Shown: one piece after another, positions 1 through 8,347 of the stretch | Layout: each line of letters starts with the position of its first letter | Position numbering within the stretch: position 1 is the first letter of the stretch | NCBI GenBank assembly: GCA_000471925.1 | Contig: CP006669.1 | Span: 310,001 to 374,000, forward strand | Direction: 5' to 3' | From: Ralstonia pickettii DTP0602 | GTDB taxonomy: Bacteria > Pseudomonadota > Gammaproteobacteria > Burkholderiales > Burkholderiaceae | DNA length: 64,000 nucleotides | Notes under the pieces: model-generated | The model's input: only the letters and a program-made list of their open reading frames with translations | Told to the model about the DNA's origin: nothing | Database searches by the model: none | Made by a program: the position numbers and the translations under genes

Positions 1-591
1 CCGGAGATCTAGGCTGCACGCCTGGCCGGCGACAGTTCGAAGCAGTGCCCAATCAATAATTTCATGATCACGAAATTATTGGGCTGTGACGAGGGACCCC
101 GCGGACGGTCATGCTCGTCGTCTCTAGCCGACCCCTATGCGACATCCGATTGCTTCGAGGCGAACGCCCGGTTCTTGTATGACTTCGGTCAACCAAGATC
201 GGTGCGTCGGACCAATCTTCCCGACCCTTTAAGGAAGAGGACCCTGGCCTTTGAGTCCGAAAGCGTTTAGAGCCTCGATCCTCACGCGCGGTGTCCGGGA
301 TGCAGTCCAGCCAACTACTGGTTCCGCTCTCAGACTCGACCGGCAAGGACCTGAATAGCTGATAAGCAATTGATAAGCAGGGCGGTGCAATCCAGTCATG
401 TTGCTTTGTCACACGAAGCCTGGATGGCCGCTTATGTTGTGAGTTGGGTCGCCCATATTCAGTCGCGGCTTTGACCGCAACTGGCTACGGCCGTTGCGCC
501 TCCGCCATCCCTGGCGAATCACGGTTTGCCGCAGCGCGCCGGGCAGGGATGGGACGTGACGCGCTGGCATTGCGGGATGCAGCGATAAGTC
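1..591. other. Left-edge stretch without a recognisable gene
   Basis: No reading frame here looks like a real gene; the short frames on both strands overlap each other and resemble no family I know. The only clear structure is the palindromic element at 54-127. The 1.1 kb repeat starts at about 592. Confidence 0.5.
54..127. repeat. Hairpin-bearing direct repeat, copy 1
   Basis: Positions 54-63 pair with 72-81 (CAATAATTTC / GAAATTATTG) around an 8-base loop. The following 45 bases, ending in GGTCATGCTCGTC, recur with small gaps after a similar hairpin at 61968-62032 in the same orientation. The similarity seems to begin some 30 bases upstream of the stem in both copies. It may be the terminator or end of a mobile element; its identity is unknown. 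Confidence 0.6.
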
Positions 592-600
592 ACGATAACG

Positions 601-937
601 AGGCCTTGCCGCGCATCTCAGCAAGTTGGCCGACTGGGTCTCTACACGCCGGACACTGGGTCGTGACCCGATCCTCGACAACGTCTCGCTCTAATGGCTG
701 ACGAACACCGACGAGTCCAGCGCCCGGATCTACAGGGAGACCAGCGTGGCACCAGCAAAGACCAGCCGCGTTACCGTTCCGGCGGCATTGACCGTCTTTC
801 CAGGCGAGGTTTACTGGCCACCGAAGGCTTGGCTGGCGCGGGCATATCCCAACCGGGTCTATTACAACCAGGTTGGCAAGGTCGGACACTTTGCCGCTTG
901 CAAAGAGCTGGAGTTGCTTAGATCATCGATGCGATGA
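601..937 (+). pseudogene. Epoxide hydrolase (alpha/beta-hydrolase) C-terminal fragment, copy 1
   Basis: Reading the frame from 608 gives the C-terminal third of an epoxide hydrolase: a segment like LDNVSL-stop-WLTNTDESSARIY, then TVFPGEVYWPPKAW, AYPNRVYYNQV and GHFAACKELEL. In the family the stop (692-694) is normally an aromatic residue before WLTNT, and the late GHFAAxxEPEL carries the catalytic histidine. There is no N-terminal part and no start codon, so this is a dead remnant. The conserved proline of the EPEL motif is leucine here but intact in copy 2. Family assignment is from memory of these motifs. Confidence 0.7.
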
Positions 938-1247
938 GGCCGTTGCGCCGCCTCGGGTTTTGGAATGCCGCGATAAGGTTGCGGTATGCGACCATGTCAA
1001 CGTTCTCTACACCTTCCCAAATCTTGATGCGATCGAACATGTTGCTGCTAATATCGAATGCCGCTTCTTCGATCAGGAGAGATGCCCGTCCATCATTCTT
1101 GCAATTTGAGCCAGAAACATCTTCATGCACAATGACCCGGATTTGGTTGGACAAATTTTCTGCAAGTTTTCGGATTTCCCCTTCGTTCTTTTCGCCAAAG
1201 GGCAAATCGTAGATGATCGCAGGCTGCTTCTTGAACAATCCAAACAT
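918..1247 (-). CDS. Hypothetical protein (MFGLFKK family), copy 1
   Basis: This encodes 109 residues from an ATG at 1247 (MFGLFKKQP...). I do not recognise the family. The product is mildly acidic with no signal peptide or membrane segment. The open frame extends 99 codons upstream to 1544 and includes a Cys-rich stretch (CKVCGSPCKVGAC) that could be a zinc ribbon if translation starts earlier; no convincing ribosome-binding site decides the start. Base composition is more AT-rich than the neighbours. A second copy with few changes lies at 49309-49638, where one cysteine of the Cys-rich stretch is serine. Conservation of the frame in both copies argues for a real gene. Confidence 0.5.
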   Translation of the reverse strand: MFGLFKKQPAIIYDLPFGEKNEGEIRKLAENLSNQIRVIVHEDVSGSNCKNDGRASLLIEEAAFDISSNMFDRIKIWEGVENVDMVAYRNLIAAFQNPRRRNGLIASMI

Positions 1248-1570
1248 GATTAAGACTTCGTTTAGGTAAATTACAAACTCAAGGGCTACAAGCCGCTCCA
1301 CCTGGCCGATGAGGAGATCCGACTCATTACCAGAGTAGGTGTTGCGGCAAGCCCCAACTTTGCATGGACTGCCGCAGACTTTGCATTTGATGCCATGTGG
1401 CGATAAGTGCGCCTTGGTATCCGCATTGGCTGAGTGCCGTGTAGTCACGAAGGGGCGGGCGCGCGTTGCGCCTGCGTCCCGCAGGTCATGCTGACTGCGC
1501 GGGAGGCGCGCGGGTGATGAGAAGGCAACTGCCCGTATAGGCAAGGGTGGCAGGCAATCAACGCGACCAG

Positions 1571-1749
1571 ATGGGTGGCCGTAGGATCACGCCCAACCGT
1601 TTCACCCGCTCGGAATAAAAGACGCAGTAGAGTCGGGACTCGGCGGCGCGGTGGCTGCAATCACAAATGCGGTCGCGGGCGCGGTGGTGGAATACGTTCC
1701 GGCGCCAACTGCGCGTGTCATCGGCGCATTGAACGGACGTCGCGCATGA
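1571..1749 (+). pseudogene. CoxL/xanthine-dehydrogenase-type molybdopterin subunit, 3' end (frameshifted)
   Basis: The end of a large molybdopterin-binding hydroxylase subunit is visible: GGRRITPN, then, after a one-base deletion near 1595, the typical GAGESGLGGAVAA-type segment and a natural-looking terminus VIGALNGRRA before TGA at 1747. The family hallmark is xPLGxKGxGExG near the C terminus; copy 2 reads it intact as PLGIKGAGESG. The upstream part of the gene is missing. Assignment is from the motif alone. Confidence 0.6.
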
Positions 1750-2020
1750 TCCAGCCAGCTATTCAAGTTCCACCGACAGGCGGGGTAGCGCTAGGTTGTC
1801 CAGGACTCACCTTCGCCACCACCTTAGCCGTCGGCCGTTTGCTATTGCAACGCCGAGGTTAGCTGGGAGGACAGCCAAGATCGCCCGTCTGGCTTCGTCG
1901 AGCGGCCAACCCTCACCTACGCCTTCGCATCCCCGAGTGCTCCGAGGTGGAGCTCTCGGGCGCACTTGCAGAAAATGTGGTGCGTAGCGCAGGAAGGGGT
2001 TCCTTCTTCTCAGGGGGGGC

Positions 2021-2146
2021 CGAGACCAATGAGGCCGTGCCATCGTCCTCGCTGCTTACATTGAGTGAGACATAAAACGTGGAATTTGCGACGAGCAATT
2101 TGCCAAGTTGCGTGATGGTCTTCTCGAGGACCAGATCCGTCAAAGC
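2021..2146 (-). pseudogene. EAL-domain protein fragment
   Basis: About 42 residues on the minus strand (LTDLVLEKTITQLGKLLV followed by ANSTFYVSLNVSSED) resemble the segment of CSS-motif/EAL cyclic-di-GMP phosphodiesterases just before the second EAL motif (xxFxxxxNxSxxDL). Nothing else of the domain is present on either side, so it is a leftover. The call is a weak motif match. Confidence 0.4.
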
Positions 2147-2153
2147 TGCGCGC

Positions 2154-3659
2154 TCACCAGAAGCCAAGCACCTTCCACCAGACGCTCCCGACCACGGCAA
2201 AAATCAGCAACTCCACCACGCACATCACGAAACCGACGCGCCACCAGGTTCCCATCGTGACATAGCCGCTGCCGAAGATGATCGGCGAGGTGCCCGTCGC
2301 ATAGTGGGTCAGCGTCATCATGATCGCCGAGCCGGCCGCCATCAGCAGCATGAACGGCACCACATACGCTGGCGGTATCAGATGGACTCCGACCGTCAGG
2401 AAGGCGAGCATCATCGCACTGATGTGCGCCGTCGTGCTGGCGAACAGGTAGTGCGAGAAAACGAAGACCGCCACGAGGATCGCGGCCGTGCCGCCCCAGC
2501 CAATGCCGCTGGCCACGATCGCGTCGCTCATGCCCTTCGAGAACCACCCGATCACACCTTGCTTGTTCAGTTGCTCAGCCAGCATGATCAGCGCACCGAA
2601 CCATATCAGCGTGTCCCAGGCGCTTTTTTCGGACAGCACGTCGTCCCAGTCGATGGTGCCAGTAATGATCAGCACGAACAGGCCGACCAAGGCGACCACC
2701 GTCGGGTCCAGCGTTAGCGACGGACCGAACACCATCGCCGGAACGTTGGCCCACAGTAGCAGCAGCAGCGCAAAGGTGAAAATCATGACCATTTCCTTTG
2801 GCGACACAGGACCCATCTTCGCCATTTCGGCGTGCGCATATTCCACCGCATTGGGTGTGGCCTTGAGCTGCGGCGGCGACAACACATAGATCACGAGCGG
2901 CATCAGCAGCATGCATAGCAGGCCGGGCACCAACATGCAAAGCGCCCAGTCCGTCCAGCTCAGATGCAGATTCTGATTGGTCGCCTTGGCGATGTAGTCC
3001 ACCACCAGCGGGTTCGGGGCGGTGGCGGTCACGAACATCGCCGAGGAGAGAGGGTTGGCGTGATAGTTGACCAACGCCAGGTAGGTGCCGACCTTGCCCT
3101 CAGTGCCCTTGGCCGGGTCCGAGTCGAATGCGTTGGCGATCGACTTCATGATCGGATGCACGATGCCGCCACCGCGCGCGGTATTGCTCGGTGTGAAGGG
3201 CGCCAGCACCAGTTCACAGGTGACCAGACCATAGCCGATGCCTATCGTTCGTTTCCCCATCAGGGAGATGAACATCAGGCCGATACGGGTGCCCAAGCCG
3301 GTCTTCTTCACGCCGCGGGAGATCAGGATGGCCACCACGATCAACCAGATTAGCGGACTGTCGAAGGCGGTCAGCGCATCGGCGATCGCCCCCTTGGACG
3401 AGGTCGAGGTCACCTGCGACAGCGAGAGGACCACGATCGCCATCATTGCCATCACCCCGATCGGCATGACCTTCAGGATGATCGCAACGATTGTTGTCAG
3501 AAAGATGGCAACCAGGCCCCAAGCCTTGGGCGTGAGCCCCTCTGGCACAGGCAGCAGCAGCAGGGTGACCAGCACGGCCGTCGTGATCAGGGCGGGGCCG
3601 AGTCGAAACGGGACCACGCTGTTGAAGTAGAGGAACGCCGCTTTCAGTCTTGTGAGCAT
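2154..3659 (-). CDS. DASS-family dicarboxylate/anion transporter 1
   Basis: This encodes a 501-residue polytopic membrane protein of the divalent anion:sodium symporter family (SLC13/CitT type), which imports or exchanges C4-dicarboxylates and related di- and tricarboxylates. The two half-repeats each show the family signature: PFTPSNTARGGG about a third of the way in and ATGTSPIIFGSG near the end. About a dozen hydrophobic segments are evident. Length matches the family (about 480-510). Substrate cannot be read from sequence; the neighbours (malate-dehydrogenase remnant, fumarate reductase operon, fumarase piece) favour malate, fumarate, succinate or tartrate. The start ATG at 3659 gives MLTRLKAAF. 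The promoter must lie in or beyond the decayed region 3660-3966. Confidence 0.9.
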   Translation of the reverse strand: MLTRLKAAFLYFNSVVPFRLGPALITTAVLVTLLLLPVPEGLTPKAWGLVAIFLTTIVAIILKVMPIGVMAMMAIVVLSLSQVTSTSSKGAIADALTAFDSPLIWLIVVAILISRGVKKTGLGTRIGLMFISLMGKRTIGIGYGLVTCELVLAPFTPSNTARGGGIVHPIMKSIANAFDSDPAKGTEGKVGTYLALVNYHANPLSSAMFVTATAPNPLVVDYIAKATNQNLHLSWTDWALCMLVPGLLCMLLMPLVIYVLSPPQLKATPNAVEYAHAEMAKMGPVSPKEMVMIFTFALLLLLWANVPAMVFGPSLTLDPTVVALVGLFVLIITGTIDWDDVLSEKSAWDTLIWFGALIMLAEQLNKQGVIGWFSKGMSDAIVASGIGWGGTAAILVAVFVFSHYLFASTTAHISAMMLAFLTVGVHLIPPAYVVPFMLLMAAGSAIMMTLTHYATGTSPIIFGSGYVTMGTWWRVGFVMCVVELLIFAVVGSVWWKVLGFW

Positions 3660-3672
3660 TTTGCGATCCTTC

Positions 3673-3966
3673 TCAGAAGAGTTGGTGGAATTCTCGATAA
3701 ACCCGTGGCTGCGCTCCGCCGCAATTGACCACCATCGGCAGCGACAGACATATCTCTGCCTTCGACTTCAGCATCACGATGCAGACTGTGAGAATGAGGT
3801 CGGTGTTGTGGACGATGGCCTGGAAATTTCGCGCGATGCACTGGCGATCCCACAGTGGATGGCACCCTTGCAGAGTCTGCCCAGACTTCACACCGACGCT
3901 GACGGGGATCACGATGATGTCCGCGTCCTGCGCGTTCTCGTAATCACCGGCATAGAGGGGCAGTGT
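3673..3966 (-). pseudogene. Malate/lactate dehydrogenase-like fragment
   Basis: The minus strand reads through AGDYENAQDADIIVIPV, VGVKSGQTL, DRQCIARNFQAIV and TDLILTVCIV. This matches the order of the LDH/MDH signature: (T/G)DYexxkxADxVVIxAG, then PGxTR, then (D/N)RNxxIxrxIv, then the xxilxVsNP strand. The catalytic Arg/Asp/His residues and the Rossmann N-terminus are absent, so it is not functional. It sits upstream of, and reads in the same direction as, the DASS transporter, which suggests an ancestral transporter-dehydrogenase operon. The region 3660-4044 holds nothing else I can recognise. Confidence 0.5.
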
Positions 3967-4044
3967 CCCCAGAATTCAAACAGGACCGCCCACCCACCGA
4001 CCACTGGAACGCGACCTACACCACTCCAAACGGGCATTGGTTCC

Positions 4045-5190
4045 CTAACGTCGTCCACCGCCACCTCGTCCGCCACCAAAGCCGCCCGCGCGTGCGCCAC
4101 CGCCAAAGCCGCCGGCCCGGCCGGACCCTGAATGCAGGCTCTGGTTGCCGCGACTGACGTCGCGCTGCACGGCGCTGCCGCCACGGCCCACGCCCTGGAA
4201 GCCATTGTCCCGGCCGCCGGTTGCATGGCGCCCGCGGAATCCGGCGCGGCCCGACGCATCGGCCGTGCTCCTGCCGAATTTCTCGCGCGTGGCGTTGTCC
4301 CGATAGGCAACACCCTGCCGGTGCCGCGCATCATGCTGCCATCGGCCTTTTTCCAGCTTGCTGGCGTCAAAGTTGCGGTCGATATTGCGGGCCTTGTGGT
4401 GCTCCACATGGACGCCGCCGTTGTTCCAGTCGCAGTCGCCGAAGACGGCGATCGCCGCAGCCAGGCCGATGCCCCATGCGATGCCGCCGAGGAAGGCGTC
4501 GCCGGGATAGTAAGGCCCGTAGGGCGGCCAGTAGTAGTATGGATATCCGGCATAGCCCCAGCCGCCGTAGACAATGGCGGGGTCATACACCGGAACGTAG
4601 ATCACCTCGGGATTCGCCGGTTCGATGCGCACGATCGTTTGCTGCGTGGCTTCGGTGGCCGTCGCGGGTTCCACGATCACGGTCTGCTGTGCGCCTGACT
4701 TGAGGTGACCGGCTTGCTGGGCGCGCACGCGCAGGCGTTGCACGGCAGCCAGCACATCCTTCTGCTGCGCCAGGAAGGCGTCTCCCAGCTTCTGGGTCCA
4801 GTCGAGCTTGTCACCCATTGGCCCAAGTATCTGCGGAAAGGCCACCAGCGATTTCACGCTGACGTCCCAGGACTCGTTCTGCACCGCCTTGACTGCGGCG
4901 TCGCCCTTCAGGTCCGGGTGTCCCTTGAGCCAGCGCGCGGCGAGGGCGACCTCCAGCGGATAGGTGGAAGCCATCAGCACCTGAGACAGCAGCGGATCGG
5001 GATAGAGCGCGATCGGGGCGACCAGCGCCTCGATTTCTTCCGCCTTGTAGGGAGCGGGTTCGCTCTGGGCCTGTGTCGTGCCGCCGCCAGGCAGCTCGGA
5101 TGCCGGCTTCGCAGCTGGTGGGCTGGCGCTCTGGCATCCGCCCAGCGCCAGCACGCTGCAGCAAGCCATGGTCAGAATGCGATGCCTCAT
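4045..5190 (-). CDS. DUF3300 lipoprotein
   Basis: This 381-residue exported protein begins with a lipoprotein signal (lipobox LALGGC, Cys19). It contains a DUF3300-type domain (VAPIALYPDPLLSQVLMAST..., then LDWTQKLGDAFL...) to about residue 200, a Tyr/Pro-rich stretch (GYPYYYWPPYGPYYPG), one hydrophobic segment and a Gly/Arg-rich tail ending GGGRGGGGRR. DUF3300 function is not established; it commonly sits beside DUF2950, as here. The start overlaps the stop of the DUF2950 gene by four bases (ATGA), so the two are translationally coupled. A decayed copy of the Gly-rich tail is found at 19745-19955. Confidence 0.85.
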   Translation of the reverse strand: MRHRILTMACCSVLALGGCQSASPPAAKPASELPGGGTTQAQSEPAPYKAEEIEALVAPIALYPDPLLSQVLMASTYPLEVALAARWLKGHPDLKGDAAVKAVQNESWDVSVKSLVAFPQILGPMGDKLDWTQKLGDAFLAQQKDVLAAVQRLRVRAQQAGHLKSGAQQTVIVEPATATEATQQTIVRIEPANPEVIYVPVYDPAIVYGGWGYAGYPYYYWPPYGPYYPGDAFLGGIAWGIGLAAAIAVFGDCDWNNGGVHVEHHKARNIDRNFDASKLEKGRWQHDARHRQGVAYRDNATREKFGRSTADASGRAGFRGRHATGGRDNGFQGVGRGGSAVQRDVSRGNQSLHSGSGRAGGFGGGARAGGFGGGRGGGGRR

Positions 5191-6125
5191 GGCGATACCC
5201 TCCGCCAGCCGGGCGCCGGGTCAAATGACTTCGTTGCCGCTGCCTTGGCCGCGCTGTTGGGTCCAAGGTCGCGTTCATACACTTGCCCTTTGTGGCTGAC
5301 GATGAAGCTCATCACGCCGGTTTCGCCGTACCGCACCGGCCAGGCCATGACCGCAAAGCCGCCGAACAGCTTGCCGTCGACGACATAGTTCAGCGCACCG
5401 CCGTCGCCATGCGGCCCTTGCGCGGTCAGCAGCTTGTAGTGGTAGCCGTGGTAACCGTCCTTGCTTGCATTGCGCGTGCCGGCGTCACGGAAAGCCGGGC
5501 CCAGCGGGCTCGGTGAGTCATTCGAGGCGGTCGGCCAATAGAGCCCGTCGTGCTTGCCCGGGGAACTGGACAGCCTGTTTGCGTAGACCAGTCGCTTCTC
5601 GCCATCGTGCATCGTCTGGGCATACTCGGTTTGCGCATCGCAGATGGCCTGCATGGTCTGGATCACGGCAAGCTCGTTGCGGCCGATGCGGCGCACGCGC
5701 ATTTCCTCGACGCCCGCCCGCGTGTCGAATTGCCAGCCGCTCGCCGATTTGACCAGCGGCACCGGCAGGGTCCAGCCATCGTCGCCGACAGCGATGAAGG
5801 CGTGCTTGTCCGTCTGCTGCAAGCGGTGCGACTGCGCCCAGGCACCGTTGAACCGGTTCCGCACTTCGGCACCGGCTGACGGAATGATGTCGCGGAAATT
5901 GGCGCCCAGCATGCGGCGCATGGCCGCTTCGTCGTCATTGCGCACCGCCTGCCCAAAGGCCGCCATCGCCGCATCGGGCGAGTCGAAGACCTGCCGCGCC
6001 AAGGCAAGCGCCGGGGTTAGCGCGAACAGGCAAAGGCAGGCCACCGCAGCGGCCGCGCCCGAGGAAACACCTCGAGGTCGCGCAATCGCCCGGTTCCGGG
6101 AAGAGGGGATCGTGTAGTGCAACAT
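5187..6125 (-). CDS. DUF2950 family exported protein
   Basis: This encodes 312 residues with a Sec-type signal (residues about 22-43, ending near ALALA). The DUF2950-type body includes FDSPDAAMAAFGQAV, GANFRDIIP, YANRLSSSPGKHDGLYWP and the C-terminal block GALNYVVDGKLFGGFAV, YGETGVMSFIV. The molecular role of the family is unknown. It lies 15 bp downstream of the second DASS transporter and overlaps the DUF3300 gene by four bases, forming a three-gene minus-strand operon. Length is normal for the family and no defect is visible. Confidence 0.85.
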   Translation of the reverse strand: MLHYTIPSSRNRAIARPRGVSSGAAAAVACLCLFALTPALALARQVFDSPDAAMAAFGQAVRNDDEAAMRRMLGANFRDIIPSAGAEVRNRFNGAWAQSHRLQQTDKHAFIAVGDDGWTLPVPLVKSASGWQFDTRAGVEEMRVRRIGRNELAVIQTMQAICDAQTEYAQTMHDGEKRLVYANRLSSSPGKHDGLYWPTASNDSPSPLGPAFRDAGTRNASKDGYHGYHYKLLTAQGPHGDGGALNYVVDGKLFGGFAVMAWPVRYGETGVMSFIVSHKGQVYERDLGPNSAAKAAATKSFDPAPGWRRVSP

Positions 6126-6140
6126 GGTCGAAGCTCCGTT

Positions 6141-7601
6141 TCAAAGCAGGAGCGGCACGCCGATCGCCAGGAACACGGCGATGTAGATCACGCCAAAAAT
6201 GGCGCCAAGCCTCCAGTAGTCGCTGGCAGGGAGATGGCCGCTGCCGAAATAGACCGGGCTCGGACCGGTGCCGTAGGGTGTCAGGATGCCCATGAGGCCC
6301 AGCGTCAGGGCCAGCATCAGCGCAAAGGATTCCATCGGCATGCCGGGGATGGTCGAGCCGACGCTAAGCATGACCGGAAGCATCGCCGTCGTATGGGCGG
6401 TGACGCTGGCGAACAGGTAGTGCGTGAAATAGAAGACCAGCACCAGCGTCACCGCCGCCGTCATCGGCGAATGGCCGCTCATATGGCTTGCCATGGTGTC
6501 GGCAAACCATTTGACGAAGCCGGTCCGGCTCAGGCCGTCCGCCAGCGCGATCAGCGTCGCAAACCAGGCCAGGGTGTTCCAGGCCTGCTTGTTGGCGAGC
6601 ATGTCGTCCCAGGTCACGACACCGGTCACCAGCATGAGGGCAATGACCATCAAAGCCGCAGTAGTCGCATTGACGTGCTTGTCCCCGAATATCCACAGCG
6701 CCAGCGCAATCAGCACCAGGACCGCGAGCAGCAGTTCGTGCCGGGTTGGCGGGCCCATCTTCTGGAGTTCCTGCGCCGCCCAGGCCGGCACCTCGCTGCC
6801 TTGCTTCACTTCCGGCGGATACAGCAAGTAAGCGAGGAGCGGTACGGCTAGCAACAGCAGGATCCCTACCGGCGCGAAGGCCATGAACCACTGCATCCAG
6901 CTCAAGTCGACCTGGACCGTCGTCCTGATCAGCTCGGCGGCGAGGAGGTTGGGCGCCAGTGCGGTGAGGAACATCGAACTCGTCACGCAGGTGGTGGCTA
7001 TGGCGGTCCACATGATGTACGAGCCGATCCGCCGCGCCGACGGATCGTTTGGCTTCGAATCATAGAGCGGCGGCAGATTGCGGATGACGGGAAAGATCGT
7101 GCCGCCGCTGCGCGCCGTATTGGAGGGGGTGAACGGCGCCAGCAATGCATCGGCCATCATCACCGCATAGCCCAGCGTGAGCGTCCTGCGCCCGATCGCG
7201 CGGACGAGCAACAGTGCGATGCGCCTGCCCAGGCCCGTCTTCTCATATCCGAGGGCGAACATGAAGGCGCCAAAGATCAGCCACACCGTGCTGTTGGCGA
7301 ACCCGGAAAGCGCCCAGGCGAGGGCCGCGTTCGCCGGGTTGAAGCCCGGTTTCGCGAGCTGCTCGGGGCTGTAGAACACCAATTCGCAGAACACGGTCAC
7401 CAGCGTCACGGCGATCAGGCCGATCGCCGCGCCCGGAATGGGCTCAAGCATGAGCCCGACAATCACGCCGACAAAGATCGCGAAGTAATACCAAGTGTGC
7501 TGTGCCAGGCCCTCGGGGGCGGGAATGAGGGCGATCGCGATCACCGCAAGCAGCGGCGCGAGAGGTCTCCAGTAAGCCTGCATGCGACGCCCCCTTTGCA
7601 A
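6141..7601 (-). CDS. DASS-family dicarboxylate/anion transporter 2
   Basis: This encodes 486 residues, polytopic, with both SLC13/CitT signatures: PFTPSNTARSGGTIFP in the first half-repeat and YGTGPSPVYFGSGHLP in the second. It is a clear paralogue of the transporter at 2154-3659 but diverged, so probably of different substrate preference. It is the first gene of the operon with DUF2950 and DUF3300. Its start (7601, MQRGRRMQAYW; internal ATG at 7583 also possible) is only 87 bp from the divergent reductase operon, implying a shared control region. Predicted inner-membrane C4-dicarboxylate uptake or exchange; direction and ion coupling are not readable. Confidence 0.9.
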   Translation of the reverse strand: MQRGRRMQAYWRPLAPLLAVIAIALIPAPEGLAQHTWYYFAIFVGVIVGLMLEPIPGAAIGLIAVTLVTVFCELVFYSPEQLAKPGFNPANAALAWALSGFANSTVWLIFGAFMFALGYEKTGLGRRIALLLVRAIGRRTLTLGYAVMMADALLAPFTPSNTARSGGTIFPVIRNLPPLYDSKPNDPSARRIGSYIMWTAIATTCVTSSMFLTALAPNLLAAELIRTTVQVDLSWMQWFMAFAPVGILLLLAVPLLAYLLYPPEVKQGSEVPAWAAQELQKMGPPTRHELLLAVLVLIALALWIFGDKHVNATTAALMVIALMLVTGVVTWDDMLANKQAWNTLAWFATLIALADGLSRTGFVKWFADTMASHMSGHSPMTAAVTLVLVFYFTHYLFASVTAHTTAMLPVMLSVGSTIPGMPMESFALMLALTLGLMGILTPYGTGPSPVYFGSGHLPASDYWRLGAIFGVIYIAVFLAIGVPLLL

Positions 7602-7688
7602 TGACCTCCCCTGTGCTAAGGTTTATATGACCTTTTCTGTGGAAACGCCAGTGTGGCGCTGACGACGCCGGGCGAAAGAGGCGACGCG
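7602..7688. promoter_or_regulatory. Divergent control region of the dicarboxylate locus
   Basis: This 87-bp gap separates transporter 2 (minus) from the reductase operon (plus). A block beginning TTATATGACCTTTTC and continuing into GAAACGCCAGTGTGGCG is repeated at 19410-19447 in front of the decayed copy of the first reductase gene. It was therefore part of the ancestral unit and may contain promoter or operator sequence. No operator palindrome is obvious. Confidence 0.45.
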
Positions 7689-8333
7689 ATGGGACTGGTA
7701 GGCTTGAGTATCGAAGGACGCACGGTCGAAGCACCGGCAAACTGCTCCATCCTGCAGGCCTTCCTGCACGCGGGGGAAACGCTTGTCGAAGGCGTTGGCT
7801 GCATGGGCCAGGGGGTATGCGGTTCATGCCGCGTCATGGTGCGGCGCAGCGGCGAGCAGGATGTCAAGACCGCGCTCGCCTGCGAAACGCTGGTCGAAGA
7901 AGGCATGCAGGTGGCGTTCCTGGATTACTTCACGGCGTCGGAGCGGCACGTCTATCGCATCGAGGAGATCGGCGACAGCTGGGACGCCTTGGGGGCGATC
8001 GCTGAAGTATTCCCGGAGGCCGCCCATTGCCGTCACTGTAGCGGATGCGATCGGGCCTGTCCGAAGGGACTTGATGTTCAGGAGGGCGTGAAGTTCGCGG
8101 TGGAGGGCAAGCTGACAGCCTCGGGCCAGGTGTTCGACGAATGCGTCATGTGCAACCTCTGCACGCTGGCCTGCCCCGAGCATATCCGGCCCAACCATCT
8201 CGGCCTGTTCGTGCGGCGGATGATCGCGGCGCAGACGCTGCGGCCGGCCAATCTCATGCTGCGCCTGCAGCAGATCGAGAGCGGCGCGATGAAGATCGAC
8301 TTCGACGCACCCGGCGCGCGGCCGCCGCGCTGA
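7689..8333 (+). CDS. Iron-sulfur subunit: 2Fe-2S plus two 4Fe-4S, fumarate-reductase/NuoG-like
   Basis: This encodes 214 residues. An N-terminal plant-type ferredoxin fold carries Cys38, Cys44, Cys47 and Cys65 (CMGQGVCGSC...C) for a 2Fe-2S centre. The C-terminal half has two CxxCxxCxxxCP sets (Cys114/117/120/124 and Cys152/155/158/162) for two 4Fe-4S centres. This electron-wire layout resembles FrdB/SdhB or the start of NuoG but is shorter than either. I chose ATG 7689 because similarity to the remnant at 19410 begins there; a GTG at 7653 is in frame. Fourteen bases separate it from the flavoprotein gene. Likely role: pass electrons from the NuoF-like subunit to the flavoprotein. Confidence 0.8.
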   Translation: MGLVGLSIEGRTVEAPANCSILQAFLHAGETLVEGVGCMGQGVCGSCRVMVRRSGEQDVKTALACETLVEEGMQVAFLDYFTASERHVYRIEEIGDSWDALGAIAEVFPEAAHCRHCSGCDRACPKGLDVQEGVKFAVEGKLTASGQVFDECVMCNLCTLACPEHIRPNHLGLFVRRMIAAQTLRPANLMLRLQQIESGAMKIDFDAPGARPPR

Positions 8334-8347
8334 CGGGACGAACAATC

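Larger units (their letters stand above)
592..1713. repeat. 1.1 kb direct repeat, copy 1
   Basis: This block is nearly identical to 48984-50105 in the same orientation, with scattered substitutions and two one-base indels (one near 601, one near 1595). It contains an epoxide-hydrolase fragment, an unknown minus-strand gene and the end of a CoxL-type gene. Both copies share the same internal stop in the epoxide-hydrolase fragment, so decay preceded duplication. Copy 2 is cut at its right end by an IS110 element, so copy 1 shows the native right-hand context. Confidence 0.9.

Noticed and set aside
2079..2717. Long plus-strand frame opposite DASS transporter 1
   Set aside because: It is the antisense shadow of the transporter; the protein is His/Asp/Arg-rich low-complexity typical of reverse-frame reading.
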